Position numbers and translations under genes: made by a program. From Desulfofundulus thermobenzoicus (GTDB lineage Bacteria > Bacillota > Desulfotomaculia > Desulfotomaculales > Desulfovirgulaceae): a stretch of DNA of 64,000 nt. How positions within the stretch are numbered: position 1 is the stretch's first letter; every line of letters starts with the position of its first letter. The notes under the pieces were generated by a model. That model was not told the origin of the DNA and did no database searches. It worked only from the letters and a program-made list of their open reading frames with translations. Of the stretch, positions 42,900 through 52,894 are shown piece by piece. The stretch spans positions 107,673 through 171,672 of the forward strand of contig NZ_WHYR01000001.1 in NCBI RefSeq assembly GCF_009428905.1. The letters are read 5' to 3'.

Positions 42900-44150
42900 A
42901 TGTTTAACGACAAGGGTCAGCTCAAGTGCTCCTTTTGCGGGAAGCTGCAGGACCAGGTGAAAAAACTGGTGGCCGGACCCGGTGTGTATATTTGCGACGA
43001 GTGCATTGAGCTGTGTAACGAGATTATTGAGGAAGAATTAAATGAAGACCTGGGGCTGGACCTGAGTGATATACCGAAGCCCAGGGAGATTAAGGATATC
43101 CTGGATCAGTATGTCATAGGCCAGGAGAGCGCCAAAAAATCCCTGGCCGTGGCGGTATACAACCACTACAAGCGCATTAACCTGGGGGGCAAGATCGATG
43201 ATGTGGAGCTTCAAAAGAGCAACATCGTCATGCTGGGGCCCACCGGTTGCGGTAAAACCCTGCTGGCCCAGACCCTGGCCAGGTTGCTGAACGTTCCCTT
43301 TGCCATTGCCGATGCCACTTCGCTGACGGAGGCCGGTTATGTGGGTGAGGATGTGGAAAACATCCTGCTAAAACTCATTCAGGCCGCCGATTACGATGTG
43401 GAGAAGGCCGAAAAAGGGATAGTTTATATTGACGAAATAGATAAAATAGCCCGCAAGTCCGAGAACCCCTCCATTACCCGGGACGTTTCCGGGGAGGGTG
43501 TGCAGCAGGCTCTGCTGAAAATCCTGGAAGGTACGGTGGCCAGCGTGCCGCCCCAGGGCGGGCGCAAGCACCCCCACCAGGAATTCATCCAGCTGGACAC
43601 CACCAATATCCTGTTTATCTGTGGTGGTGCCTTTGACGGCATTGAAAAGATCATCATGAACCGAATTGGCAGAAAAGCCATGGGCTTCGGCGCCGATATC
43701 CAGGCCAGGCGGGAGCGGAAGATTGGCGAGATCCTGTCTCATATTCTGCCCGAAGACCTGTTGAAATACGGCCTGATTCCCGAGTTTGTCGGCCGCCTGC
43801 CCATTATTGTCACCCTGGATGCGCTGGATGAGGACGCGCTTATACGTATCCTCACCGAGCCCAGGAACGCCCTGGTCAAGCAGTACGAAAAGCTTTTTGA
43901 GCTGGACGGGGTAACTCTGGAATTCCATCCCGACGCTTTAAAGACCGTGGCCCAGGAAGCATTAAAGCGCAATACGGGCGCCCGGGGGCTGCGGGCCATC
44001 CTGGAGGATGTTATGCTGGAGGTAATGTATGACATTCCTTCCCGGGACGACATCACCAAGGTGATTATTACCAGGGAAACCATCTTAAAGAAGGAAAAGC
44101 CCCTGCTGGTGGCCGTGGACCGCAAGAAAAAGAAAGAGGAAACAGCTTAA
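42900..44150 (+). CDS. clpX: ATP-dependent Clp protease ATP-binding subunit
   Basis: 416 residues, AAA+ unfoldase for ClpP. The N-terminal zinc finger has Cys 10, 13, 32 and 35. Walker A GPTGCGKT, Walker B YIDEIDK, sensor RNTGARGLR. The IGRK segment before the ClpP-binding loop region is intact. Last gene of the unit, before a terminator. Confidence 0.97.
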   Translation: MFNDKGQLKCSFCGKLQDQVKKLVAGPGVYICDECIELCNEIIEEELNEDLGLDLSDIPKPREIKDILDQYVIGQESAKKSLAVAVYNHYKRINLGGKIDDVELQKSNIVMLGPTGCGKTLLAQTLARLLNVPFAIADATSLTEAGYVGEDVENILLKLIQAADYDVEKAEKGIVYIDEIDKIARKSENPSITRDVSGEGVQQALLKILEGTVASVPPQGGRKHPHQEFIQLDTTNILFICGGAFDGIEKIIMNRIGRKAMGFGADIQARRERKIGEILSHILPEDLLKYGLIPEFVGRLPIIVTLDALDEDALIRILTEPRNALVKQYEKLFELDGVTLEFHPDALKTVAQEALKRNTGARGLRAILEDVMLEVMYDIPSRDDITKVIITRETILKKEKPLLVAVDRKKKKEETA

Positions 44151-44194
44151 AAAAACAGCAGCCGGAAAGTAAAGGACAAACGGTTTATAGACGT

Positions 44195-44230
44195 AAAAAG
44201 CACAGGCGAAATTAACGCTTGTGCTTTTTT
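44195..44230 (+). terminator. terminator of tig-clpP-clpX
   Basis: A 13-bp stem (AAAAGCACAGGCG with CGCTTGTGCTTTT, one G-U) is followed by further T. The remaining 44231-44412 shows no gene. Confidence 0.9.
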
Positions 44231-44412
44231 GGTATAAATCATTGCTGTCGCAACTTAAATGTTCAGTAGAACCGCCCTGTTGGCTACAGAGGCACGGTGT
44301 TCGTAAATGATCAGTGAACCCGCTTTGGCACCGCGTTGTCATGGTAGCGGTTTAACCAAACATTAACAGGTAAAACAGCCGCTTGTATCTTTGTTTGGTT
44401 TTTGACAATTTT

Positions 44413-44694
44413 TTATAGCAGTTCCGTGCGTACATCCAGCAGTTCCACCGTGCCCATACCCTCCACAAAACGGACCACCGCGGACAGGGTCTGGTGGACG
44501 TGGGCGCTGTCGTTGCTGATAAAGGACACACCCACGGTGGAGAACTGCCAGGTATCCTGCTTTCCCACTTCGGCCACCGACACGTTATAACGGGACTTCA
44601 CCTTATCCAGTAAACTTTTCAGTACCCGCCGCTTGCTTTTCAGTGAATTGGCTTCGCCCATGCGCAGCTCCAGTACCAGTACCCCTACGACCAC
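44413..44694 (-). CDS. DUF503 family protein (YlxP-like)
   Basis: 93 residues, ferredoxin-like fold expected. SLKSKRRVLKSLLDKVKSRYNVSVAEV is the family signature. Function is unknown; relatives often lie next to rbfA in translation operons, but here the gene stands alone. Confidence 0.9.
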   Translation of the reverse strand: MVVGVLVLELRMGEANSLKSKRRVLKSLLDKVKSRYNVSVAEVGKQDTWQFSTVGVSFISNDSAHVHQTLSAVVRFVEGMGTVELLDVRTELL

Positions 44695-44778
44695 TCTTTG
44701 TTCCCCCCGGTGGTTATCCAGTCAGGTTTCCGGAAAACATTTAATTTACCGGTGGCCATAGCTGTCCCCGTACGGGTT

Positions 44779-45705
44779 TTAATGGCCTCCGGCTTCCGCT
44801 CTCCTGGTCCGTTGTATTTCGGTTTGTGCCGGCTCCCCCTTCAGTTCGGCCAGCAGCATGCCGCCCAGGATCAAAAGACAGCCGGTTAGCTGCCGGGCCG
44901 TGAGTATTTCCCCGGCCAGCAGGTAAGCGCCCAGGGCGGCAAAAACCGGCTCCATGGTGAAGATAATGGCCGTGTGGGTGGCGGAAGTAAAGCGCTGCAC
45001 GCTGTTTTGAATCAGGAAGGCCAGGGAAGTGGCCGGTATGGCCGTCAGGAGCAGAGCAATCCATACGGGGCGGGTGAACTGCCCCGGCCAGGTTTCCATG
45101 CTCAGCCCCATGGCGAAGGCGGCCAGGGAAACCGCACCAATCTGAATGGTGGCCAGGAGCGGCGGGTTCAGGTGGCGGGCATAACGGCCCACCATGATAA
45201 TATGTAAGGCAAAACAAATGGCGCAGAAGAAGACCAGCAGATCGCCGCGGTTAATCCGCAGCCCCTGGCCAAGGGATAAAAAGGCCAGACCGGTGGTGGA
45301 AAGAATCACTCCCCCTGCGGCGAAAACACCAGGCAACTGTCTGGTGAAAAAAGTGCTGAACACCGGTACCAAAACCACCGACAGGCCGGTGATAAAACCG
45401 GCATTGGCTGCGGTGGTATATTGCAGCCCCACCGTTTGAAAGGCATAACCGCCAAATAAAAACATGCCGATGATCAAGCCGGCCTGCAGGGTGGTGCGAT
45501 CCAGCTTCAGCAGCTGGCGGTAATAAATGGCGCCCAGAAATAGAAAGGCCAGCAAAAAACGCACACCCAGAAAATAATAAGGTCCAATGGAATCCAGGGC
45601 GTTCTGTACCACCACAAAGGTTATACCCCAAATGAAGGTTACTCCCAATAAAGCCAGATCTGCTTTTAACTGTAAGGATTTATTCCCACCGCCTGGCAAA
45701 TTCAA
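44779..45705 (-). CDS. DMT family transporter (EamA)
   Basis: 308 residues with ten membrane segments in two EamA repeats (about 10-145 and 155-290), e.g. LLGVTFIWGITFVVVQNAL and AIIFTMEPVFAALGAYLLAGE. These export amino acids or metabolites; the substrate is not predictable. The start is uncertain: TTG 45705 overlaps the GAGGTGA site, and TTG 45699 gives better spacing. Confidence 0.88.
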   Translation of the reverse strand: MNLPGGGNKSLQLKADLALLGVTFIWGITFVVVQNALDSIGPYYFLGVRFLLAFLFLGAIYYRQLLKLDRTTLQAGLIIGMFLFGGYAFQTVGLQYTTAANAGFITGLSVVLVPVFSTFFTRQLPGVFAAGGVILSTTGLAFLSLGQGLRINRGDLLVFFCAICFALHIIMVGRYARHLNPPLLATIQIGAVSLAAFAMGLSMETWPGQFTRPVWIALLLTAIPATSLAFLIQNSVQRFTSATHTAIIFTMEPVFAALGAYLLAGEILTARQLTGCLLILGGMLLAELKGEPAQTEIQRTRRAEAGGH

Positions 45706-45776
45706 TCACCTCATATAAGCCCGATCCTTTTCATTCTCTCACGGCTGACCGGGGCTGTCAACGGCAAAAAATAAAA

Positions 45777-45803
45777 GCCGGGCGCGCCACCGGGCGCCCG
45801 GCC
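45777..45803 (-). terminator. terminator of small membrane protein gene
   Basis: Minus-strand GC-rich hairpin (GCCGGGCG... pairing with ...CGCCCGGC) is followed by TTTTATTTTTT. Confidence 0.85.
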
Positions 45804-45819
45804 GGTAAATCATTCCTGG

Positions 45820-45930
45820 TCAGGCTTGATTACAGGGGTAGGGCCAGATACCGAAGAACAGCAGGATCAGCACCAGGAACAAAATGAAGGAGAAATAGGG
45901 ATGGTAGTAATAGCCAGGACCGGGAGCCAT
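45820..45930 (-). CDS. 36-residue membrane protein, YjcZ-like
   Basis: Short gene with full signals: AAAGGAGGT eight bases before ATG 45930, a 36-codon frame and a strong terminator 17 bases after the stop. The product opens MAPGPGYYYHPYF, then has one hydrophobic helix (FILFLVLILLFFGIW) and ends WPYPCNQA. Gly/Tyr-rich start plus a single helix resembles the small YjcZ-type sporulation proteins. Function unknown. Confidence 0.75.
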   Translation of the reverse strand: MAPGPGYYYHPYFSFILFLVLILLFFGIWPYPCNQA

Positions 45931-46260
45931 GCTCTTTTACCTCCTTTCGATCTGGTTGCCGGTTCTATAACAGCCTATGAATAATGGCGGGGAAAAGTGC
46001 AAAAGTGCAGGGGGCAGCTTGCTGGAATCAAATACCAGGGAAAAAGATCGACTGTTGCACTTCCGCCGGCAGGATTTTGCAGTTGATAAGCGAAAACTTA
46101 GTGCTTATGAATGGAAACGGGGAGGTGCTGTCCAAGAGTTCAAACACCTGTGTATACTGTACAAATAATGACGGTGTAAGGGAGGAAAAATTTGCATGCC
46201 TGGATGGTCTATGCGAATTGATGATCATCCGGCGACTATTATTGAGGGAGGTAGGAAAAT
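45931..46260. other. intergenic region before amino-acid transporter
   Basis: Contains GTATACTGTACAAAT (46151-46165), a possible promoter, and several overlapping short frames. One (ATG 46196, GGGAGG upstream) would give 34 residues ending inside the binding-protein gene; it has no recognised product. Confidence 0.4.
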
Positions 46261-47112
46261 TTGCGTAGAATGGCCAAATCTCTCCTGGTTCTGCTGGTAA
46301 TGGCAGCCCTGGCCCTGGCGGTGGCCGGTTGCGGGGGGCAGCAGACGAAAGAAAAGGGCCAGGAAAGTGCTTCGTCGGGCAGCGGGCAGCAGCCTGCCGC
46401 CAAGCAGAAAATTTTAATAGCCTCGGATACGGCCTATGCGCCCTTCGAGTTTCAGGATCAAAGCACCGGTAAATATGTTGGCTTCGATATGGACCTGATC
46501 CAGGCCATTGCCCAGGTTAACAACTGGGATTATGAGATCCGCAGCATGAACTTTGACGGTATCGTGCCCGCCCTGCAAAGCGCCAGTGTGGACATGGCCA
46601 TTTCGGCCATGACCATTACCGATAAGCGCAAAGAACAGGTTAACTTCTCTTTACCCTATTACCAGTCCGGCCAATGTGTGGCGGTTAAGGCCACAAATAA
46701 TACCATCAAGGGCTTTGACGACCTGAACGGCAAGAAGCTGGGCGTACAGATCGCCACCACCGGTGCCGACGAGGCACGAAAGGTGCCCGGGGCCAAAGTA
46801 ACGGACTACAACACCATCAATGAAGCATTCATGGCTTTAAAGAATGGTAATGTGGATGCCGTGGTAAACGATTATCCGGTTACTTACTACTTTATTCAGC
46901 AGGGTAACAGCGATGTAAAAATCGTTGGCGATCTGCGCACCAGTGAGTTTTACGGTATTGCCGTACCCAAAAACAAGCCGGAAATTCTGGAGAAGGTCAA
47001 TAGTGCTTTAAAAACTTTGAAGGAAAATGGCAAGTATGCCGAGATATATAAAAAGTGGTTCGGTAAAGAACCGCCGACATTCCTGCCCGGGGAACCTCCG
47101 GCAAAACAATAA
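46261..47112 (+). CDS. polar amino-acid ABC transporter substrate-binding lipoprotein
   Basis: 283 residues, family 3 solute-binding protein (GlnH/HisJ type). Signal peptide with lipobox VAGC (Cys near 23), Ser/Gln-rich linker, then ILIASDTAYAPFEFQDQSTGKYVGFDMDLI, the hallmark opening. TTG 46261 has GGGAGGT nine bases before it, so it is preferred over ATG 46270. Followed by permease and ATPase genes. Ligand probably glutamine, arginine or similar. Confidence 0.92.
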   Translation: MRRMAKSLLVLLVMAALALAVAGCGGQQTKEKGQESASSGSGQQPAAKQKILIASDTAYAPFEFQDQSTGKYVGFDMDLIQAIAQVNNWDYEIRSMNFDGIVPALQSASVDMAISAMTITDKRKEQVNFSLPYYQSGQCVAVKATNNTIKGFDDLNGKKLGVQIATTGADEARKVPGAKVTDYNTINEAFMALKNGNVDAVVNDYPVTYYFIQQGNSDVKIVGDLRTSEFYGIAVPKNKPEILEKVNSALKTLKENGKYAEIYKKWFGKEPPTFLPGEPPAKQ

Positions 47113-47115
47113 GTG

Positions 47116-47161
47116 AACAGGAAATATGCGTAACACTTTTGTGTTACGCATATTTCCTGTT
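47116..47161 (+). promoter_or_regulatory. perfect 21-bp hairpin between binding protein and permease
   Basis: Arms 47116-47136 and 47141-47161 are exactly complementary around a TTTT loop. There is no T-run after it, so it is more likely an mRNA-stabilising or partial attenuation structure that raises binding-protein output over the membrane subunits. Confidence 0.85.
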
Positions 47162-47187
47162 AGCGGATTTATGGGAGTGTGAATGTT

Positions 47188-47883
47188 TTGGAAACGGCAA
47201 TCAGTTCCCTGCCGGTTTTGTTACTGGGTGCTGTAAAAACACTGGAGATTACGGCCATTGCTGTTTTTATCGGATGTATTCTGGGTCTGGCGGCCGGGCT
47301 GGCGCGCCTTTCGAGAAAACGCATCTTACGTTTCCTGGCCACCTGTTATGTGGATTTTTTCCGTGGCACACCTCTGCTGGTGCAGATTGTCATAGTCTAT
47401 TTTGGTATTCCGCAAATCTTAAAGGATATCCAAAATCAACTGGTTCAGGCTTATGGGATAACCCCGGTGTTTGAAAACATACCCATCTTTGTGGCGGCGG
47501 TCATTGCCTGCAGTTTAAACAGCGGAGCCTATATCGCCGAAATTTTCCGCGCCGGGGTGCAGTCCATTGAGAAGGGGCAGATGGAAGCGGCCCGTTCCCT
47601 GGGCATGACCCACGGCCAGGCCATGCGTTACGTCATATTGCCCCAGGCCTTCAAGCGGGTGATTCCCCCCCTGGGCAACGAGTTCATCGCCATGCTCAAG
47701 GATACCTCGCTTCTTTCAGTTATCGGCTTTGAAGAGCTTTTCCGGCGGGGCCAGCTCATTGTGGGGGCCACTTATAAAGCCTTTCAGATTTATCTTACAG
47801 TGGCCTTTATTTACCTGATAATGGTGATATCCTTTTCCCGGCTGGTGGACTATCTGGAAAGGAGGTTGAAGACCGGTGATTAA
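47188..47883 (+). CDS. polar amino-acid ABC transporter permease
   Basis: 231 residues, HisM/GlnP family with about five membrane segments and the EAA loop [38 protein letters not shown] 47188 lies ten bases after GGGAG; GTG 47179 would be too close to it. The ATPase gene begins 8 bases before its end. Confidence 0.92.
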   Translation: METAISSLPVLLLGAVKTLEITAIAVFIGCILGLAAGLARLSRKRILRFLATCYVDFFRGTPLLVQIVIVYFGIPQILKDIQNQLVQAYGITPVFENIPIFVAAVIACSLNSGAYIAEIFRAGVQSIEKGQMEAARSLGMTHGQAMRYVILPQAFKRVIPPLGNEFIAMLKDTSLLSVIGFEELFRRGQLIVGATYKAFQIYLTVAFIYLIMVISFSRLVDYLERRLKTGD

Positions 47884-48598
47884 AGTGATCAACCTGCACA
47901 AGCGCTTCGGCCGCCTGGAAGTCCTGAGGGGAATCGACTGCCATATCGCCCCCCGGGAAGTGGTGGTGGTCATCGGTCCCAGCGGCTCGGGGAAAAGCAC
48001 CTTTTTGCGCTGTTTGAACCTCCTGGAGCAGCCCACGGACGGGGAAGTATGGGTGGATGGGGTCAACCTGACGGATCCCAAAACCAATATCAACGAAATC
48101 AGGCAGGAAGTGGGCATGGTCTTTCAACGTTTCAATCTTTTCCCCCATAAGACGGCCCTGGAAAATATCACGCTGGCGCCCATGAAGGTGCGCCGGCTGA
48201 CCCGGCAGCAGGCCCAGGAAGTGGCTTACAACCTGCTGGCCAAGGTGGGTTTAAGCGACAAGGCCGACGTCTACCCCGATCAGCTGTCCGGGGGGCAGCA
48301 GCAGAGGGTGGCCATTGCCCGGGCGCTGGCCATGCGGCCCAAAGTAATGCTCTTTGACGAGCCCACTTCGGCCCTGGACCCGGAAATGGTGGGGGAGGTC
48401 CTGGCCGTAATGAAGAACCTGGCCCGGGAAGGCATGACCATGGTGGTGGTTACTCACGAGATGGGATTCGCCCGGGAAGTGGGGGACCGGGTATTGTTTA
48501 TGGATGAAGGACGTATTTTGGAAGAGGGAACTCCGGAACAGGTTTTCAACCGTCCGCAAAATGAACGTTTAAAGGGATTCCTGAGTAAAATTTTATAA
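47876..48598 (+). CDS. polar amino-acid ABC transporter ATP-binding protein
   Basis: 240 residues, GlnQ/HisP type. Walker [10 protein letters not shown], signature [14 protein letters not shown], Walker [21 protein letters not shown], switch His in [12 protein letters not shown]. Overlaps the permease gene, completing the importer. Confidence 0.94.
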   Translation: MIKVINLHKRFGRLEVLRGIDCHIAPREVVVVIGPSGSGKSTFLRCLNLLEQPTDGEVWVDGVNLTDPKTNINEIRQEVGMVFQRFNLFPHKTALENITLAPMKVRRLTRQQAQEVAYNLLAKVGLSDKADVYPDQLSGGQQQRVAIARALAMRPKVMLFDEPTSALDPEMVGEVLAVMKNLAREGMTMVVVTHEMGFAREVGDRVLFMDEGRILEEGTPEQVFNRPQNERLKGFLSKIL

Positions 48599-48861
48599 AA
48601 GGACAAAATTTAGACCCTGGGCTCTCGAAATCCGGCTGCAGGAACTTTTTCTAAGAGGGTTCAAAAATGTTATAATTAAGTTAAGAATTGATTAATTATC
48701 GATTAACTTTTTGCATGGGGGAAGCGGGGACCCGGAATTACAGGATGCAGGGTTGGTGGAACCTTTTCATCCGGGTGCAGCTTTCCCTTCAGGGGAAAGG
48801 AGGTATTTGGGGGAGCGCTGTAAGGGGTTTTTAATTGCTCTTGACAGGGTGGTGGGTTTTC

Positions 48862-49386
48862 ATGTTGCCGTGGGAGCAGTATAACTTTTATTTGTACTAC
48901 CCGGAGGAGGCTGCCCGGGAGGGGCGCCGGTTTGTACAGGGTCTGCCGGGTGTGGCCAACGTACCCTGGTTTTTTTGCCAGGCTTTTATCAGTTCTTTTG
49001 ATGAACTGGGAGAAATCAACCCGGACTACCAGGGCTTTCAAAAAATGGCCGAAAACTTTGTGCTGCTCATGGCCGATAGAAAGGGACGTTCCTGTGGATT
49101 CTGTGTATTTATCCCGGAGAAAGCGGGCTTAATCCAGATCGATATTATTCTGATCCACAGGGAACTGCGCAAAAGGGGACTGGGCCGGTTGCTGCTGGGT
49201 TATCTGGAGCAGGCCTGTACCCGGGGCTGTATCTTGTATGTCAGGGATGTCACCTGTGTAGGCCGCAAATTTTTCACCAGCTGTGGTTTTGCCCGGGATG
49301 TGGACTTATTCAAGGTATTAAACAATCATAATCGCATCATCAAACCGGTAACCCCGGTCAACGTACCTGCCCTGGCCTGCGTGTGA
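48862..49386 (+). CDS. GNAT family N-acetyltransferase
   Basis: 174 residues from ATG 48862 (GGTGGTGGG upstream). The acetyl-CoA site is ELRKRGLGRLLLGYLEQA near residue 105. The N-terminal part (YLYYPEEAAREGRRFVQGLPGVANVPWFF) is not a common GNAT sequence, so the substrate is unknown. A TATAAT at 48671-48676 may drive it. The 190-base stretch between that site and the gene is GC-rich with inverted repeats; I could not match it to a known leader RNA. Confidence 0.8.
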   Translation: MLPWEQYNFYLYYPEEAAREGRRFVQGLPGVANVPWFFCQAFISSFDELGEINPDYQGFQKMAENFVLLMADRKGRSCGFCVFIPEKAGLIQIDIILIHRELRKRGLGRLLLGYLEQACTRGCILYVRDVTCVGRKFFTSCGFARDVDLFKVLNNHNRIIKPVTPVNVPALACV

Positions 49387-49423
49387 GGCAGTTAAAGACG
49401 TGGGGAAGATTCCAGGACTCCCC

Positions 49424-49452
49424 TTGACTTTTGACCGGGCATTTGCTACAAT
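49424..49452 (+). promoter_or_regulatory. sigma-A promoter of tRNA cluster
   Basis: TTGACT, 17 bases, TACAAT, about 70 bases before tRNA-His. Confidence 0.85.
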
Positions 49453-49523
49453 GATTTATGCTGACAAGAGGTGACTGCCTGCCCACAGGTGGTGGATAAA
49501 GGCGGCACCTGTTTGGTGAATGT

Positions 49524-49601
49524 GGTGGATGTAGCTCAGTTGGTTAGAGCACCAGATTGTGGCTCTGGGGGTCGTGGGTTCGAGTCCCATCTTCCACCCC
49601 A
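49524..49601 (+). tRNA. tRNA-His (GTG)
   Basis: Complete cloverleaf with anticodon GTG. The extra 5' G opposite C73, specific to tRNA-His, is present at 49524, and CCA is encoded. One T-T mismatch lies in the acceptor stem (pair 6-67). Confidence 0.95.
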
Positions 49602-49605
49602 GTGC

Positions 49606-49680
49606 TGGGGCGTAGCCAAGCGGTAAGGCAGCGGGCTTTGGACCCGCCATGCGTTGGTTCGAATCCAGCCGCCCCAGCCA
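49606..49680 (+). tRNA. tRNA-Gln (TTG)
   Basis: Cloverleaf with anticodon TTG, TTCGAAT T-loop and encoded CCA. It starts four bases after tRNA-His. Confidence 0.95.
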
Positions 49681-49831
49681 ATTTTTATTTGTGAGCAGTG
49701 GGAGGTTAGGAGTGTGAATAAGGGAAAGCCGGTTGCCCGGTTTCCGGCAATTCCCACCGCTAACTTCCCATTTCTCATATCTGTGTTAGTACTGCAGCAT
49801 AACTTAAAGATTTTCTACGTTTTTAGTTTAT

Positions 49832-49907
49832 GGGCCATTAGCTCAGCTGGTAGAGCACCTGACTTTTAATCAGGGTGTCGGAGGTTCGAGTCCTCCATGG
49901 CTCACCA
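49832..49907 (+). tRNA. tRNA-Lys (TTT)
   Basis: Cloverleaf with anticodon TTT, full acceptor stem GGGCCAT/ATGGCTC and encoded CCA. The 151 bases between tRNA-Gln and this gene hold nothing recognisable. Confidence 0.95.
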
Positions 49908-49913
49908 GTTCCA

Positions 49914-49997
49914 GCGGGCGTGGCGGAATGGCAGACGCGCCGGACTTAGGATCCGGTGGGGCAACCCGTGGGAGTTCAAGTCTCCCCGCCCGCACCA
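49914..49997 (+). tRNA. tRNA-Leu (TAG)
   Basis: Class II tRNA with long variable arm (GTGGGGCAACCCGT), anticodon TAG and encoded CCA. Confidence 0.95.
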
Positions 49998-50015
49998 GGC
50001 CTGTAACAAATTATG

Positions 50016-50053
50016 TACCTCCGGAGGATATGATCCTCCGGAGGTATTTTTTA
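50016..50053 (+). terminator. terminator of tRNA cluster
   Basis: A 13-14-bp stem (TACCTCCGGAGGAT/ATCCTCCGGAGGTA) with a three-base loop is followed by TTTTTT. Confidence 0.93.
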
Positions 50054-50199
50054 TTCCGTCCTTAATTTTGCCGGGCTTAAGTTTCGGTGAAAAGAGAAAG
50101 GGTATTTATTAAATTTGGGAAATAACCTGCATAGCAGTGTTTATCCATGTTTTTGAACCTATAGAACCGATTTCCGCGAAAACAGTAGGATAGCACCAA

Positions 50200-50228
50200 T
50201 TGAATCAGTCAACTTTTAATGCTATAAT
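50200..50228 (+). promoter_or_regulatory. sigma-A promoter of kamA-ablB
   Basis: TTGAAT, 17 bases, TATAAT. Just downstream an AAGTTG...CAACT inverted repeat and a second TTATAAGTTG copy (50259-50270) may be regulatory sites. Confidence 0.7.
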
Positions 50229-50300
50229 AAGTTGCCATACAGACAACTCTGAGTCGTATTATAAGTTGACAGGTAAATAATGTATGGATGGGGGGATTGC

Positions 50301-51530
50301 GTGAATAATCCATGGATAAGTGAAGGGAAATGGAAGGTAACGGATGAAGAGTGGAACGACTGGCGCTGGCAGATCAGCCACCGGATCACCGATGTGGAAC
50401 AGTTATCCCCGTTCATTGAGCTAACGGCAGAAGAGAAGGGGGAAATTGCCGCCTGCCTGCGAAAATTCCGCATGGCCATTACCCCTTATTATGCCAGTTT
50501 GATGCATCCCACGGACTGCCGCTGTCCGGTACGCCTGCAGGCGGTGCCGCGGCGGGAAGAACTGGCCTGCACCAGGGGTGATATGCGGGATCCCCTGCAT
50601 GAGGACATTGATTCCCCGGTGCCCGGCCTCACCCACCGCTATCCCGACCGGGTATTGTTTCTGGTCACCGACTGTTGTGCCATGTACTGCCGGCACTGCA
50701 CCCGCCGCCGCCTGGCCGGTCAGCGGGACCGTTCAATGCCCAGAGCCCAGGTGGACAGGGCCATTGCCTATATCCGGAACGACCCGGCCGTAAGGGATGT
50801 GCTCATTTCTGGAGGGGACCCGCTGACTCTAACTGACGAACAGCTGGAATATGTCCTGGGCAAGCTGCGGGCCATCCGTCATGTGGAGATCATTCGTATT
50901 GGGACACGCACGCCGGTGGTATTGCCCCAGCGCATCACTCCGGAGCTCTGCTCCATGCTGGAAAAATATCATCCCCTGTGGATCAATACCCATTTCAATC
51001 ACCCCCGGGAAATTACGCCGGAGGCGGCAGAAGCCTGCGCCCGGCTGGCCGGGGCCGGTATCCCCCTGGGCAACCAGTCCGTACTTTTACGGGAAATCAA
51101 CGACAGCCCGGATGTGATGAGGGAACTGGTGCACAGGCTGTTACAGATCAGGGTGCGTCCTTATTACCTTTACCAGTGTGACCTTTCAGAGGGCATTGGC
51201 CATTTCCGGACACCGGTAAGCACCGGGATAGAAATTCTGGAAAACCTCCGTGGACATACCACCGGACTGGCCGTTCCCACTTATGTCATCGATGCTCCAG
51301 GGGGCGGGGGCAAGATTCCGGTGGGGCCCAATTACCTCCTGTCCCAGGCACCGGGGAAGGTTGTCCTGCGCAATTTCGAGGGGAACGTCTACCTTTATAC
51401 CGAGCCCGGCCCGCGGGAAGAAAAGTACGTCAGGCCCGGTTTGGGTATAGCCGGAATGATGCGGGGGAGCGGGGTTACCCTGCCCAACCATGGCGGGATC
51501 AGGGCGGCCCGGATAAAGGGGGGACAATAG
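50301..51530 (+). CDS. kamA: lysine 2,3-aminomutase
   Basis: Radical SAM, PLP enzyme converting L-lysine to beta-lysine, 409 residues. The cluster motif CAMYCRHC lies near residues 127-134; the PLP-binding lysine is in the C-terminal [14 protein letters not shown] segment; upstream family motifs are [32 protein letters not shown] in short form and [13 protein letters not shown] 50301 follows GGGGGGA. Pairing with the acetyltransferase at 51535 points to the osmolyte N-epsilon-acetyl-beta-lysine, so the gene could equally be named ablA. Confidence 0.95.
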   Translation: MNNPWISEGKWKVTDEEWNDWRWQISHRITDVEQLSPFIELTAEEKGEIAACLRKFRMAITPYYASLMHPTDCRCPVRLQAVPRREELACTRGDMRDPLHEDIDSPVPGLTHRYPDRVLFLVTDCCAMYCRHCTRRRLAGQRDRSMPRAQVDRAIAYIRNDPAVRDVLISGGDPLTLTDEQLEYVLGKLRAIRHVEIIRIGTRTPVVLPQRITPELCSMLEKYHPLWINTHFNHPREITPEAAEACARLAGAGIPLGNQSVLLREINDSPDVMRELVHRLLQIRVRPYYLYQCDLSEGIGHFRTPVSTGIEILENLRGHTTGLAVPTYVIDAPGGGGKIPVGPNYLLSQAPGKVVLRNFEGNVYLYTEPGPREEKYVRPGLGIAGMMRGSGVTLPNHGGIRAARIKGGQ

Positions 51531-51534
51531 TATC

Positions 51535-52407
51535 GTGTTTGAGTTGATTAATTGCCATGTACCTGGTTTCTCCCTCAGCGCCCGGCTGGAGGAAACCAGC
51601 CAGCGCATATGGGTCACTGATTACCAGGCTTCCGACCCGGCTTTGTTCCGTGGTTTTCTGTGGGATCTGGCCAGGTTAAAGGGGATGGGCAAGATTGTTT
51701 TACCGGTCAGGAAAGAGGATTCCGTCAGAATACAGGGTGACGGTTTTATTGAAGAAGGGGTAATTAACGGTTATTTTGGTGGTGCCGACGCCCATTTCCT
51801 GGCTGCTTTTCCCCGGTTAAAACGGGGCGTTTCCCTGTCCGTGGCCCGGGAACGGAAAATGTTGCGGGAAATCATCGAAAAACCCCGCAACCGCCGTTGT
51901 CAGTTGCCGTCCGGCTTTAATATGCGCCTGGCGGCCAATAAAGATATTTTGCCGATGGCCAGCTTGTTCCGGCAGGTTTTCCGCAGTTATCCCACACCGG
52001 TTTATGATCCCCACTACCTGTTCCATTCCATGGAAAGGGGCGATCTTTTTATGGTGGTTTATCAAAGCCGGAATAGGCTGGCCGGTGTGGCCGCCGCCGA
52101 GATCCAGCCCCGGGACGGGCGGGCGGAACTGACCAATTGCGCTACCCTCCCGGAATACCGGGGCATGGGATTGAACACCCTGCTGCTGGCCGAGATCGAG
52201 AAAATATGTCTGGCACGCGGTATACTATGCCTGTACAGCCTGGCCCGGGCCTCGTCATACGGCATGAATCTGGTTTTGCACCGGCTGGGCTATGTCTTCC
52301 GGGGCACTCTCATTAACAACTGCCATATTGGTGGCCGGTTTGAAAACATGAATATATGGGTTAAGCCGGCGAAAGAGGAAAGAATGTTTTCCTGCGGGGT
52401 GTTATAA
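51535..52407 (+). CDS. ablB: beta-lysine N-acetyltransferase
   Basis: 290 residues. The C-terminal GNAT domain (about 125-275) has NCATLPEYRGMGLNTLLLAEIE as acetyl-CoA site; the N-terminal 120 residues are typical of AblB. It acetylates beta-lysine on the epsilon amino group, the second and last step to the compatible solute. GTG start four bases after the kamA stop. Confidence 0.92.
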   Translation: MFELINCHVPGFSLSARLEETSQRIWVTDYQASDPALFRGFLWDLARLKGMGKIVLPVRKEDSVRIQGDGFIEEGVINGYFGGADAHFLAAFPRLKRGVSLSVARERKMLREIIEKPRNRRCQLPSGFNMRLAANKDILPMASLFRQVFRSYPTPVYDPHYLFHSMERGDLFMVVYQSRNRLAGVAAAEIQPRDGRAELTNCATLPEYRGMGLNTLLLAEIEKICLARGILCLYSLARASSYGMNLVLHRLGYVFRGTLINNCHIGGRFENMNIWVKPAKEERMFSCGVL

Positions 52408-52894
52408 TGCCTTCCCAGACAACTTATTAAATAAATATAGGTTGCCACCAGGTATATAATTTTATTTTTATTAAGATGTTAACGAGTAGACTTGATTTCC
52501 GGGGGATGATAATTAACGACAATCCCGTCACCAAAACAGGAAAGAGCGCCCGCGCAAAGAGCGCACCAGGGGTTTCCTGGGTAAGGTTTTATGGGGGCCC
52601 ATGTCGGCCGCCGAGACACGGGTTTTCTCCAGTGAAGCAACTTCCGCCCGGGCTGTTTCACGGGCTGTTTAGTTATCCGGATACAGGAGACCAAAGGGAC
52701 ACAAAAAGGAGTGGTTCGGCCACTCCTTTTGCGATGTGATGATAAGCGTAGAAAAGTATGTTCAATGGATCCGCTCTGGTACCGTTGTCCACGCTCACTC
52801 CAGTGCCCCGGGCGGGAACTGTTTGCCATCGCCCGGTCATATATTTTCTCCCGGCTAAATAACTTTGTATAAACTTGTCCTGGAGTGAGCCGGT
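52408..52894. other. intergenic region with terminator, no gene seen
   Basis: A hairpin AAAAGGAGTGG/CCACTCCTTTT at 52704-52730, with T on one side and A on the other, is a probable bidirectional terminator. Other open frames are short and unsupported. Confidence 0.6.

Noticed and set aside
48680..48860. T-box leader before the acetyltransferase gene
   Set aside because: A GGTTGGTGGAACC segment is suggestive, but the T-box core and a specifier arm could not be found.
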